From assembly GCF_014201195.1 (NCBI RefSeq), contig NZ_JACHDS010000001.1, forward strand, positions 5,084,001-5,148,000: a DNA stretch of 64,000 bases. Reading direction: 5' to 3'. The notes under the pieces are model-generated. The model did not search any database and was not told where the DNA came from. It saw only the letters and a program-made list of their open reading frames with translations. The DNA comes from Nocardiopsis mwathae. GTDB lineage: Bacteria > Actinomycetota > Actinomycetes > Streptosporangiales > Streptosporangiaceae. Shown piece by piece: positions 53,535 to 60,769 of this stretch; the stretch's first letter is position 1, and each line of letters starts with the position of its first letter. Position numbers and translations under genes: made by a program.

Positions 53535-53827
53535 TGCGCGACCAGGGGGCGGACGACCCGATGCTGTGGATTCTGCGGCGGCACTATGCCGCCGACTGGT
53601 CGATCCGCCGTACCGCCCACCTGTGGATCGCCGTAGCCACCGATCCGGAGACCGACCGTGCGCCCACGGTCATGCACGATGACGTCGAGAAGTTCGTGCG
53701 CGAACTGGAGGACCCGCCCGCTCGTGTGGGGCGCCGTGTCTCGCTGCTGTCCACGTCCTGGTCGGCCGAGCGGTTGGACCGCCTCGGGGACGGCGCCTAC
53801 CGGGAGGACAGGCCGCCGATCACCTGA
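53531..53827 (+). CDS. Small hypothetical protein
   Basis: 98 residues from ATG 53531, overlapping the previous gene by 4 nt. Begins MMRDQGADDPMLWILRRHYA and contains RTAHLWIAVATDPETDRAPT; predicted alpha/beta, soluble and acidic towards the C-terminus. Family not recognised. The pair behind a one-domain GntR gene looks like a small accessory unit. Confidence 0.72.
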   Translation: MMRDQGADDPMLWILRRHYAADWSIRRTAHLWIAVATDPETDRAPTVMHDDVEKFVRELEDPPARVGRRVSLLSTSWSAERLDRLGDGAYREDRPPIT

Positions 53828-53931
53828 GAGGGAAGCTTGAAGGGAAAAGGGCAGGTCAGGACGTGTCGGTGTAGCGATGTGTCGACACGGTGACCTGTCG
53901 ATCGGCCCCGGGCCGTGCGGAGAGACGGCGG

Positions 53932-53962
53932 TTGACCCTCACGCGACGTGAGGACGTAGCTT
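53932..53962 (+). promoter_or_regulatory. MerR-type promoter with operator in a 19-bp spacer
   Basis: TTGACC (53932-53937), a 19-bp spacer, TAGCTT (53957-53962). The spacer region carries the perfect dyad CCTCACG-CGA-CGTGAGG (53937-53953). An over-long spacer with a dyad is the hallmark of promoters untwisted by MerR proteins and strongly suggests autoregulation of the next gene. Confidence 0.85.
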
Positions 53963-53986
53963 CGCGGTCATCGGAAGGAGGAACCC

Positions 53987-54760
53987 GTGAGTCACCCGGT
54001 AGGTGAGGTCGCGCGGATCGTGAAGGTGACCGTGCGGACGCTGCACCACTACGACGAGATCGGCCTGCTGTCGCCCGGCGCGCGCTCCGCCGCAGGGTAC
54101 CGGCTGTACGACGACGCCGACCTCGACCGGCTGCACCGCATCCTCGGCTACCGGGAACTCGGGTTCTCCCTGGAGGACATCGCGGCGCTCCTCGACGCGC
54201 CCGGCACCGACACCTATGACCACCTGCGCCGCCAGCGGCGGCTGCTGGTGGAGCGTCGGCACCGGCTCGACGGGATGGTCGCCGCGCTCGACAAGGAGAT
54301 GGAGGCCTACGACATGGGGATCTCACTCACGCCGGAGGAGCGGCTGGAGCTGTTCGGCGACGCCTTCGACGCCGAGGGGTACGCACAGGAGGCCCGGGAG
54401 CGCTGGGGTGACAGCGAGCAGTGGGCGCAGTCGGCGCGGCGGACGGCCGCGTACACGAAGGAGGACTGGCAGCGCATCGGTGAGGAGGGTGCCGCCGCTG
54501 AGCAGCGGCTGGTCGACGCGTTCACCTCGGGTGTGGCGGCCGACTCGGAGACGGCCATGGACGCCGTCGAGGAACACCGGAGGCAGGTCGACCGCTGGTT
54601 CTACGACTGTCCGCATGAGTTCCACGTGAAACTGACGCGCATGTACGCGGAGGACCCCCGGTTCACCGACTACTACGAGGGCAAGGCCGAAGGACTCGTC
54701 GGCTTCGTTCGTGCGGCGGCCGAGGCCAACGCTCGGCGTAACGGCTACGCGGAGGACTGA
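53987..54760 (+). CDS. TipA-like MerR regulator with TipAS drug-binding domain
   Basis: 257 residues from GTG 53987, with GGAAGGAGG 6 nt upstream. The MerR helix-turn-helix occupies 1-70 (VGEVARIVKVTVRTLHHYDE), a coiled coil about 75-105, and a TipAS domain about 115-250 (MGISLTPEERLELFG, WGDSEQWAQS, then EHRRQVDRWFYDCPHEFHVK). TipAS domains bind thiopeptides and other drugs, turning on the protein's own promoter. Codons at 54619-54632 spell a near-parS GTTCCACGTGAAAC. Confidence 0.93.
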   Translation: MSHPVGEVARIVKVTVRTLHHYDEIGLLSPGARSAAGYRLYDDADLDRLHRILGYRELGFSLEDIAALLDAPGTDTYDHLRRQRRLLVERRHRLDGMVAALDKEMEAYDMGISLTPEERLELFGDAFDAEGYAQEARERWGDSEQWAQSARRTAAYTKEDWQRIGEEGAAAEQRLVDAFTSGVAADSETAMDAVEEHRRQVDRWFYDCPHEFHVKLTRMYAEDPRFTDYYEGKAEGLVGFVRAAAEANARRNGYAED

Positions 54761-54816
54761 CCTCGCCGTCTCCCCCTGGCTCCGAGCGGGGGATGCGTTA
54801 GGTTACTTTCTGTGGT

Positions 54817-54852
54817 GTTCCGGTCCCGATTCGAACGGGACCGGAACCTTTT
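54817..54852 (+). terminator. Intrinsic terminator after the TipA-like gene
   Basis: GTTCCGGTCCCG (54817-54828), loop ATTCGAA, CGGGACCGGAAC (54836-54847), then CTTTT. A 12-bp perfect stem with a T-tract. Confidence 0.9.
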
Positions 54853-54999
54853 GTCGATTTGTCGACATATCGATCTGGTCACTCTGTAGAGCTATCTGCT
54901 CGCGTACCGGGGCAAGCCCCTGACGCAAGGACAGGCGTGAAACACCTTCTCCCGAAATCCAGCAGACCAGTCCGCACAGGGACGGACAGCGCATCCGGC

Positions 55000-55821
55000 T
55001 CAGCTGCGAATCCGGTGGCGCGCTTCGGCTGGACGGCGGTCCACTAGTAGCGCCGCAGCGGCTAACATGCCGACGCCGATAACGTGTCCGGCAGAGTTCA
55101 TGATGACATCGGCGGTCTCGCTCACGCGTCCAGCGGCCATATACCACTGGCCGAACTCGATGATAACCGATAGCGCTGGGCCCACGCACACGCGCGCCCA
55201 CCAAGAGAAGAAAGACGCAAATGCGATAATTCCAATGGGTATGAAGATAAGCGCGTTGAGAACCTTCTCCGCAACTACAAGCCCTTCTGTTGCGTCGTTT
55301 CCGCCCAAGTACTCCTCGGGTGGGTAGGAAGATTCCAGTTCGGCGCGCATCTGAGGGTCGAGATCATGGCCTTCCGAATCGAACCAGACAGATGTACCGT
55401 TGGTCAAGGGATAACGATAGTAGGCGGCATCGTCAGAACTGGCTTGTTCTCGGGCGCGTTCTACTTCCTCTTCAGACAGCTCCTGCTCTCCGTAGTAGAT
55501 GTAAGTGTCGTCGCTGCCCACTAAAGGAATATATGACCCCTCGACTATTTCGTCATCCTCTTTGAAGGAGACCAGAGGATCCCAAATCACCTCCCGGTCG
55601 GTTTGGCCGATCTCAGATATGTCGGAGAGTGGGGGGATGAGGATCAGCATGTACCCCACGCAAGCGACACCAAGCAGAACTCTAGCCCCTCGGCAGAATT
55701 CCTTGGGCGAACCGCGGCGCAGAAGCGCAATGACCACTGCTGCCGCGGTAAGGGCTACTATTGAAATGCCTACGGTCACGGGGGTTGTGTATAACACCAC
55801 TTGCCACATCAAGAACCCCAT
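55000..55821 (-). CDS. VanZ-like membrane protein
   Basis: 273 residues from ATG 55821. Two N-terminal helices (about 8-35, 45-62), a 110-residue acidic extracytoplasmic loop rich in Glu/Asp/Tyr, then three C-terminal helices carrying the VanZ pattern LSVIIEFGQWYMAAGRVSET followed by ADVIMNSAGHVIGVGM. VanZ proteins give low-level teicoplanin resistance in enterococci; most homologues have unknown roles in envelopes. The long inserted loop is unusual. Codon use is more AT-rich than in the flanking genes, so it is likely acquired together with the secreted protein upstream. Confidence 0.8.
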   Translation of the reverse strand: MGFLMWQVVLYTTPVTVGISIVALTAAAVVIALLRRGSPKEFCRGARVLLGVACVGYMLILIPPLSDISEIGQTDREVIWDPLVSFKEDDEIVEGSYIPLVGSDDTYIYYGEQELSEEEVERAREQASSDDAAYYRYPLTNGTSVWFDSEGHDLDPQMRAELESSYPPEEYLGGNDATEGLVVAEKVLNALIFIPIGIIAFASFFSWWARVCVGPALSVIIEFGQWYMAAGRVSETADVIMNSAGHVIGVGMLAAAALLVDRRPAEARHRIRS

Positions 55822-55830
55822 TCGACTAAA

Positions 55831-55858
55831 GGGCCGACCAGGCGGGGCAGGTCGGCCC
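55831..55858 (-). terminator. Hairpin after the secreted-protein gene
   Basis: GGGCCGACC (55831-55839) pairs with GGTCGGCCC (55850-55858). It lies between the two minus-strand genes, so it may end the upstream transcript. Confidence 0.65.
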
Positions 55859-55902
55859 GGGCAGAAGTCAACCGCTAGAAATCGGCTGCGCTGATCTGTA
55901 AA

Positions 55903-56433
55903 CTACTTGCAGGGGACAATCTTGGTCTTGAATGTGTCGCTGCCGACCCTCATCAACCCTTGCACGCTTCCGGATCCGGGGCCTTTGGATGAGATCTTGA
56001 ATGTCCCACCACCTCGACCCCCTGCGGAGATACGCTGGGAGTTCGACCATTGGTTCTTATTGTACTGGCGAGCTCCGAATTTCGCGCTGATGGTTGATCC
56101 GCTGTGCTTGAAGTAGTCTACCGATGCCCATTGGCACTTAAGTGTATCGATGCGAAGCGTTCCGTTCGTAAGAAACGCTTCGTATCTTGCCTTGGAGCCG
56201 AGGTTATTCTTGCGTTGTTGCCGAACGAATTCCTCGACACTTTCTACGTCCTTGTCCTTGCCTACCTCAAGGATCTCGTGCTCATTGGTAATGATGATCT
56301 CTTGCTCGTAGACGGTCTTCGGGGACTCCTGTGCGATTGCTGGAACTGTGGATGAGATGGGCAGGGCCATGCTGACTGCGGCGACGATCAAGGCTTTCTT
56401 GAAGCGCGAATTGACCGAGAATTTTCTGTTCAT
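55903..56433 (-). CDS. Small secreted protein of unknown function
   Basis: 176 residues from ATG 56433, with GAAGGAAAAT upstream. Signal peptide MNRKFSVNSRFKKALIVAAV to about residue 36, with an AIA-QE cleavage site. The mature part has a charged helical stretch (EQEIIITNEHEILEV to EFVRQQRKNN), then a beta-rich basic domain with Cys residues in LKCQWASV and at the C-terminus (KIVPCK), possibly a disulfide. Family not recognised. Low GC for this genome. Confidence 0.7.
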   Translation of the reverse strand: MNRKFSVNSRFKKALIVAAVSMALPISSTVPAIAQESPKTVYEQEIIITNEHEILEVGKDKDVESVEEFVRQQRKNNLGSKARYEAFLTNGTLRIDTLKCQWASVDYFKHSGSTISAKFGARQYNKNQWSNSQRISAGGRGGGTFKISSKGPGSGSVQGLMRVGSDTFKTKIVPCK

Positions 56434-56852
56434 TAAATATTTTCCTTCGGGGGTTTTCATGTGGAGTTATTCTTGTTTTCTGTAAATTCCTTGGCAACCT
56501 CGGGCGTCGAAGCTTCCGGTCGGCATCTCTCCACGGCCAACTCCGATCCAGGGTGGTGAATAACTGGGGGTTACACGTTGCGTGCCCTCTGTTGCCATGA
56601 AGGATCATCCCACGACCCCAGTGGGGAATGTTACGTTTGGCCACTTTTGGTCACTTGTGTCCCTGGTGTGCCGGTTGCGTAGTCAGAGGCTCGGGTTCAT
56701 GAGCAGCTGATATCTGGCTGCGACAGTGATGTCGCTCGGGAAGTTTCGGCAGGGGGCCCGACGCTTGGGGCGCGCAAGGTGATCGCAGATGGTAATAGGG
56801 CATGTACACACGCCTTGGATCAGGCAGTACTTTGTGTGCGTCTTCCCGGTTC
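56434..56852. other. Low-GC intergenic stretch, no confident gene
   Basis: On the minus strand about 56683-56830 reads KYCLIQGVCTCPITICDHLA and ends MNPSL, Cys-rich but without a start or ribosome site of its own; it directly follows the MFS gene stop in another frame and is probably not coding. A weak promoter for the secreted protein (TTGCCA, 17 bp, AAGAAT on the minus strand near 56470-56500) is possible. Confidence 0.4.
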
Positions 56853-58166
56853 TCAGTGAACGGGCAGCGATCGAAGGTCCGAAGGTGACGGCTCTGCCTT
56901 CTGTGCGCGGGCACGCAGTGCCCAACCTGCGGACATCGCTGCGAAGGCCAGGGCCATCGCGACCACGACCGTGTGGCTGACGCCCGATGGCGGGACCGTC
57001 AGGGCGGCGACGCCCGCCGCTAGGGCGAAGGTGGCGTTGAAGAGCATGTCGTAGACGGAGAAGACGCGGCCCCGGTAGGCGTCGTCGACATGTCGCTGGA
57101 CCAGCGTGTCGACAGAGACCTTTACCGCTTGGGACGCCACACCCAGTGCGAATCCGGCCGCCGGAAAGAGGGCGGCGGAGAACGGCAGGCCGAAGGCCAG
57201 CAGCGCGGCGCAGGCCAGGGCGAGCATCAGGGCGATCCACGCGTCGGTCGACATGCGCGCGGTGGCCCATGGGGTGAGGATCGCGCCGAGGAAGAAGCCG
57301 ATGCCCGACAGGGCCAGCGCCACCGAGAAGCCCGCGAGCCCGGCGACGCCGCCCTCGGTGAAGGTGTTGTTGTACAGCAGCAGCGTCATCAGCGACGCGA
57401 TGCCGAAAAGGAATCGGTGGCCGCCGATCGTCAGTAGTGCGTAGCGGGCCGGGTGGCGCACCCAGATGTGCCGGGTGCCGTCGGCCAGCCCGGACACGAC
57501 GTTGCGCAGGGCGTCGCGCACCTCCGGCGGCTCGGAGTCCAGATCGGGGCCGAGTTCGTCGCGCCGCAGGGTGAGGGAGGCCAGTCCGGCGGCCGCGAAC
57601 GCCATCCCCGCGCCGAGCAGGATGAGCGCCGTGCCCAGCGATCCGTCGCCGCCGAGCAGCCGCAGCCCCGTCCCGGCCCCCGCGCCGACGAATGCGGCGA
57701 AGGTCCCGCAGGTCGGCGTCACGGCGTTGGCCATCATCAGCTGGTCGCGCGGGATGACGTAGGGCAGGCCGGCCGACAGCCCGGACAGGAAGAACCGGTT
57801 GATGCTGAGCAGCACCAGCGCGGCCGCGAAGAACAGCGCCCCGTCCGACCCGGCCGCGACGAGGGCCGCGGTGAGCGCGGCCAGTACCGCCTTGATGAGC
57901 GAGGAGACCAGAAGGACTTGTCGACGTGACCATCTGTCGATGAAGACACCCGCGAACGGCCCGACGATGGAGAAGGGCAGGAGGAGAACCGCGAACGCGA
58001 TCGCGACCTCGCCCGCCGTGGTGTGCTGCTCGGGGTTGAAGAAGACGTAGCCGGCCAGTCCCGCCTGGTAGACCCCGTCGCCGAACTGCGAGACCAGCCG
58101 GGTGCCGAACAGCCTGCGGAAGCGGGGTCCCCGGATGACCACACGCAGATCGCCGAAGAAGCTCAC
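56853..58166 (-). CDS. MFS permease
   Basis: 437 residues from GTG 58166 (MSFFGDLRVVIRGPRFRRLF). Twelve predicted helices. The family motif is FAGVFIDRWSRRQVL (about 67-81), and YRGRVFSVYDMLFN lies before helix 11. It resembles DHA3-like exporters of macrolide-efflux type (inference); the substrate cannot be read from sequence. Its N-terminus follows the terminator of the upstream ino1 gene, so it has its own promoter. Confidence 0.85.
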   Translation of the reverse strand: MSFFGDLRVVIRGPRFRRLFGTRLVSQFGDGVYQAGLAGYVFFNPEQHTTAGEVAIAFAVLLLPFSIVGPFAGVFIDRWSRRQVLLVSSLIKAVLAALTAALVAAGSDGALFFAAALVLLSINRFFLSGLSAGLPYVIPRDQLMMANAVTPTCGTFAAFVGAGAGTGLRLLGGDGSLGTALILLGAGMAFAAAGLASLTLRRDELGPDLDSEPPEVRDALRNVVSGLADGTRHIWVRHPARYALLTIGGHRFLFGIASLMTLLLYNNTFTEGGVAGLAGFSVALALSGIGFFLGAILTPWATARMSTDAWIALMLALACAALLAFGLPFSAALFPAAGFALGVASQAVKVSVDTLVQRHVDDAYRGRVFSVYDMLFNATFALAAGVAALTVPPSGVSHTVVVAMALAFAAMSAGWALRARAQKAEPSPSDLRSLPVH

Positions 58167-58250
58167 CGGCCAAGGGTATGGGGCGGGAGGAACCGGACCG
58201 CGTGAGGCGTGGGGTCGTGGGGTCGGGCCGGTGCCCCACCACTGCGGACA

Positions 58251-58293
58251 CGAGCCGGGGCCGGAAGGTGGCACACCTTCCGGCCCCGGCTCG
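58251..58293 (-). terminator. Terminator after ino1
   Basis: Arms 58251-58270 and 58274-58293 are perfect 20-bp complements around GCA, 34 bp beyond the ino1 stop. Confidence 0.85.
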
Positions 58294-58327
58294 CTGATGC
58301 GTTGACTCCGCTGTCGCGGGTGGGCTG

Positions 58328-59407
58328 CTAGCGCTCGATCTCGCCCGCGATGAACTGCTCGACGCGGTCGTGGGCCTCGCTGTCGCTGTACTGCTCCGGC
58401 GGGGACTTCATGAAGTAGGAGGAGGCGGAGAGGATCGGGCCGCCGATGCCGCGGTCCTTGGCGATCTTGGCCGCCCGCACCGCGTCGATGATGACGCCGG
58501 CCGAGTTGGGCGAGTCCCAGACCTCCAGCTTGTACTCCAGGTTCAGCGGCACGTCACCGAACGCGCGGCCCTCCAGGCGCACGTAGGCCATCTTGCGGTC
58601 GTCGAGCCACGGCACGTGGTCCGACGGGCCGATGTGCACCGACCCCGCCTTGAGCTCGTGCGGGATCTGCGAGGTGACCGACTGCGTCTTGGAGATCTTC
58701 TTCGACGTGAGCCGCTTGCGCTCCAGCATGTTCAGGAAGTCCATGTTCCCGCCGAAGTTCAGCTGGTACGTGCGGTCCACGACCACGCCGCGGTCCTCGA
58801 ACAGCTTCGACAGCACGCGGTGCGTGATGGTCGCCCCGACCTGGGACTTGATGTCGTCGCCGACGATCGGAACGCCCGCGTCGGTGAACTTCCGCGCCCA
58901 CTGTGGGTCGGAGGCGACGAACACCGGCAGCGCGTTGACGAAGGCCACGCCCGCGTCGATGGCGCACTGGGCGTAGAACTTGTCGGCCTCCTCCGAGCCC
59001 ACCGGCAGGTAGGAGACGAGCACGTCGGCCTTGGCGGCCTTCAGCGCCGCGACCACGTCCACCGCGTCCGCGCTGGACTCCTCGATGGTGTCGCGGTAGT
59101 ACTCGCCCAGGCCGTCGTAGGTCGGGCCGCGCTGCACCGTGACGCCGGTCGGCGGCACGTCGCAGATCTTGATGGTGTTGTTCTCGCTGGCGGTGATGGC
59201 GTCCGCCAGGTCGTGGCCGACCTTCTTGGCGTCGACGTCGAACGCGGCGACGAATTCGATGTCGCGTACGTGGTAGTCACCGAACTGGACGTGCATGAGT
59301 CCGGGGACCCGGCTGTCGCGGTCGGCGTCCTTGTAGTACTCGACACCCTGGACGAGCGACGCCGCACAGTTGCCGACGCCCACGATGGCTACTCGTACCG
59401 AACCCAT
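58328..59407 (-). CDS. ino1: Inositol-3-phosphate synthase
   Basis: 359 residues. It converts glucose-6-phosphate to inositol-3-phosphate, the first step to phosphatidylinositol and mycothiol in actinobacteria. NAD motif [13 protein letters not shown] (5-17), [40 protein letters not shown]. Short prokaryotic class. Because mycothiol feeds the same thiol balance as trxBA, the gene is linked functionally to the redox genes of the window. Divergence from padR is not seen: both are on the minus strand, 146 nt apart. Confidence 0.97.
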   Translation of the reverse strand: MGSVRVAIVGVGNCAASLVQGVEYYKDADRDSRVPGLMHVQFGDYHVRDIEFVAAFDVDAKKVGHDLADAITASENNTIKICDVPPTGVTVQRGPTYDGLGEYYRDTIEESSADAVDVVAALKAAKADVLVSYLPVGSEEADKFYAQCAIDAGVAFVNALPVFVASDPQWARKFTDAGVPIVGDDIKSQVGATITHRVLSKLFEDRGVVVDRTYQLNFGGNMDFLNMLERKRLTSKKISKTQSVTSQIPHELKAGSVHIGPSDHVPWLDDRKMAYVRLEGRAFGDVPLNLEYKLEVWDSPNSAGVIIDAVRAAKIAKDRGIGGPILSASSYFMKSPPEQYSDSEAHDRVEQFIAGEIER

Positions 59408-59553
59408 TGGTCCTAGCTCCTTCTGATCCGCTCTGTTGTGGACTGCGCCGCCGGTGACCGATCACCGCCGTGCCGATGGCGGTGGCGCCGACACCGGCAC
59501 ACGCTGTCTCGTGTGCCCGTGTCACATGCGATCTTTCGCGCACCACCGCCGGT

Positions 59554-60210
59554 TCATTGGTCGAGGTCGATGGGGGGTGGTGGGGCACCCGGGCGGGGAG
59601 CGACGGGCTCGCCGGTGCCCGGGAGGTCGGTGTGCCGACCGGTCTCGCCGACCGGCCCGGCTTCAAGGCGGGTGCGCTCCTTGCGGATGAGGCCGTCGAG
59701 CCAGGCGACCTCCCGCTCCAACGCCTCGGCCCGGTACCTGTTCAGCTCGAAGACGTAGGAGTCGGCCCCCCGCGCGCTCTGCTCCATCCGTTCCCGCAGG
59801 CAGTCGAGCCGTTCCAGGAGCCGGTTGCGCCGACCCGCGAGGATGCGCAGCCGCACCTCGGCCCGGGTCCGGCCGAACAGGGTGAAGTGCACGCCGAAGC
59901 ACTCGTCGTCGTCGGTCGCCGGTCCGCACTCGGCGAGCAGCCGCAGCAGGTGCTCGCGCCCGGCGGGGGTGAGCCGGTAGACGATGCGGGATCGGCGGCC
60001 CCGGGCGGGGGCGGCGTCGTCCGTGTCCGACGTCACCAGCCCGGACCGCAGCATCCCCTTCAGACAGGGGTAGAGAGAGCCATACGAGAAGGCGCGGAAC
60101 GCCCCCAACTCGCAATTGAGGCGTTTACGCAGTTCGTAGCCGTGCATGGGAGCCTCGGCGAGGTGGCCGAGGACGGCGAGTTCGAGGACGCGCGCCCTGC
60201 ACCCGCTCAC
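59554..60210 (-). CDS. PadR-family transcriptional regulator
   Basis: 218 residues. A PadR winged helix in the first 95 residues (LELAVLGHLAEAPMHGYELR, SYGSLYPCLKGMLRSGLV, YRLTPAGREHLL), then the C-terminal Vir-like helical dimer domain. It is adjacent to ino1 as in mycobacteria (Rv0047c-ino1), so ino1 is the likely target. A three-half-site element 143 bp upstream is a candidate operator. Confidence 0.9.
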   Translation of the reverse strand: MSGCRARVLELAVLGHLAEAPMHGYELRKRLNCELGAFRAFSYGSLYPCLKGMLRSGLVTSDTDDAAPARGRRSRIVYRLTPAGREHLLRLLAECGPATDDDECFGVHFTLFGRTRAEVRLRILAGRRNRLLERLDCLRERMEQSARGADSYVFELNRYRAEALEREVAWLDGLIRKERTRLEAGPVGETGRHTDLPGTGEPVAPRPGAPPPPIDLDQ

Positions 60211-60769
60211 GGGCTCACCCCTCTCCCACTGTCCCTGTGTCGACCGCTTCTCTTTGCCACAGCCGTCTGACCGCCGGATCTGTTCCCGCGCGGTCGACCT
60301 CTGTATAGAAGATGGCGAGTCAGGCGTTTTGTCGGCAATGCTGCATTCTGACTATATCGCGTCGATATATATCGCTGGGGTGTTGTGTATCTAACACCCG
60401 GTCAACGACCTACAAGGGCGCATTGCCTGCGGTGACGCCCCCCTCGCCCATCCGTCGCGGTCCGGATTCGAGAAACGGGCCGCGAACCCGTGGCCGGATG
60501 CGGTACAGAGGCCATACCCTGACTCCGACGCGAGCGAGATTCGAACGTGATCGATGAAGCGGCCGCACGGGCGACCCCCGGCCGCCGGGCCGGCGGGCAG
60601 CAGAACACCGCCGCTCCCCGACACATCCTTCGGCCCGATGCCGAAGCGCCCGCCCCCATCCCCCGCATCCCCCCGCCGAAGGGGACGTATGCCCGCGGGA
60701 GACGCACGCCCCCCTCTCCCGGTCCACCTGTACAGGCCGACCGGCCGCAAGAGCCGCAAGCGAGGACGC
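60211..60769. other. Regulatory region between padR and the class A PBP gene
   Basis: 559 bp, divergent promoters expected. It contains the TATATCG element (separate entry) and a dyad GGGTGTT/AACACCC (60378-60384, 60393-60399). The plus-strand frame of the PBP stays open back to ATG 60554, but that upstream part is Pro/Arg-rich and has no ribosome site. Confidence 0.6.
60353..60374. promoter_or_regulatory. Candidate PadR operator, three TATATCG half-sites
   Basis: TATATCG (60353-60359), CGT, CGATATA (60363-60369) form a perfect dyad; a third TATATCG (60368-60374) overlaps. It is a conspicuous AT-rich element in GC-rich DNA. Confidence 0.6.

Noticed and set aside
54817-54852. tRNA T-arm-like sequence (GGTCCCGATTCGAACGGGACC)
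   Set aside because: No acceptor, D or anticodon arms around it; the extended 12-bp stem and T-tract make it a terminator.
56651-56914. Small Cys-rich minus-strand frames after the MFS gene
   Set aside because: They overlap the MFS coding sequence in another frame and have no ribosome site.
60554-60769. N-terminal extension of the class A PBP from ATG 60554
   Set aside because: No ribosome site and a low-complexity Pro/Arg sequence; GTG 60770 has GAGGA at correct distance. Not fully excluded.
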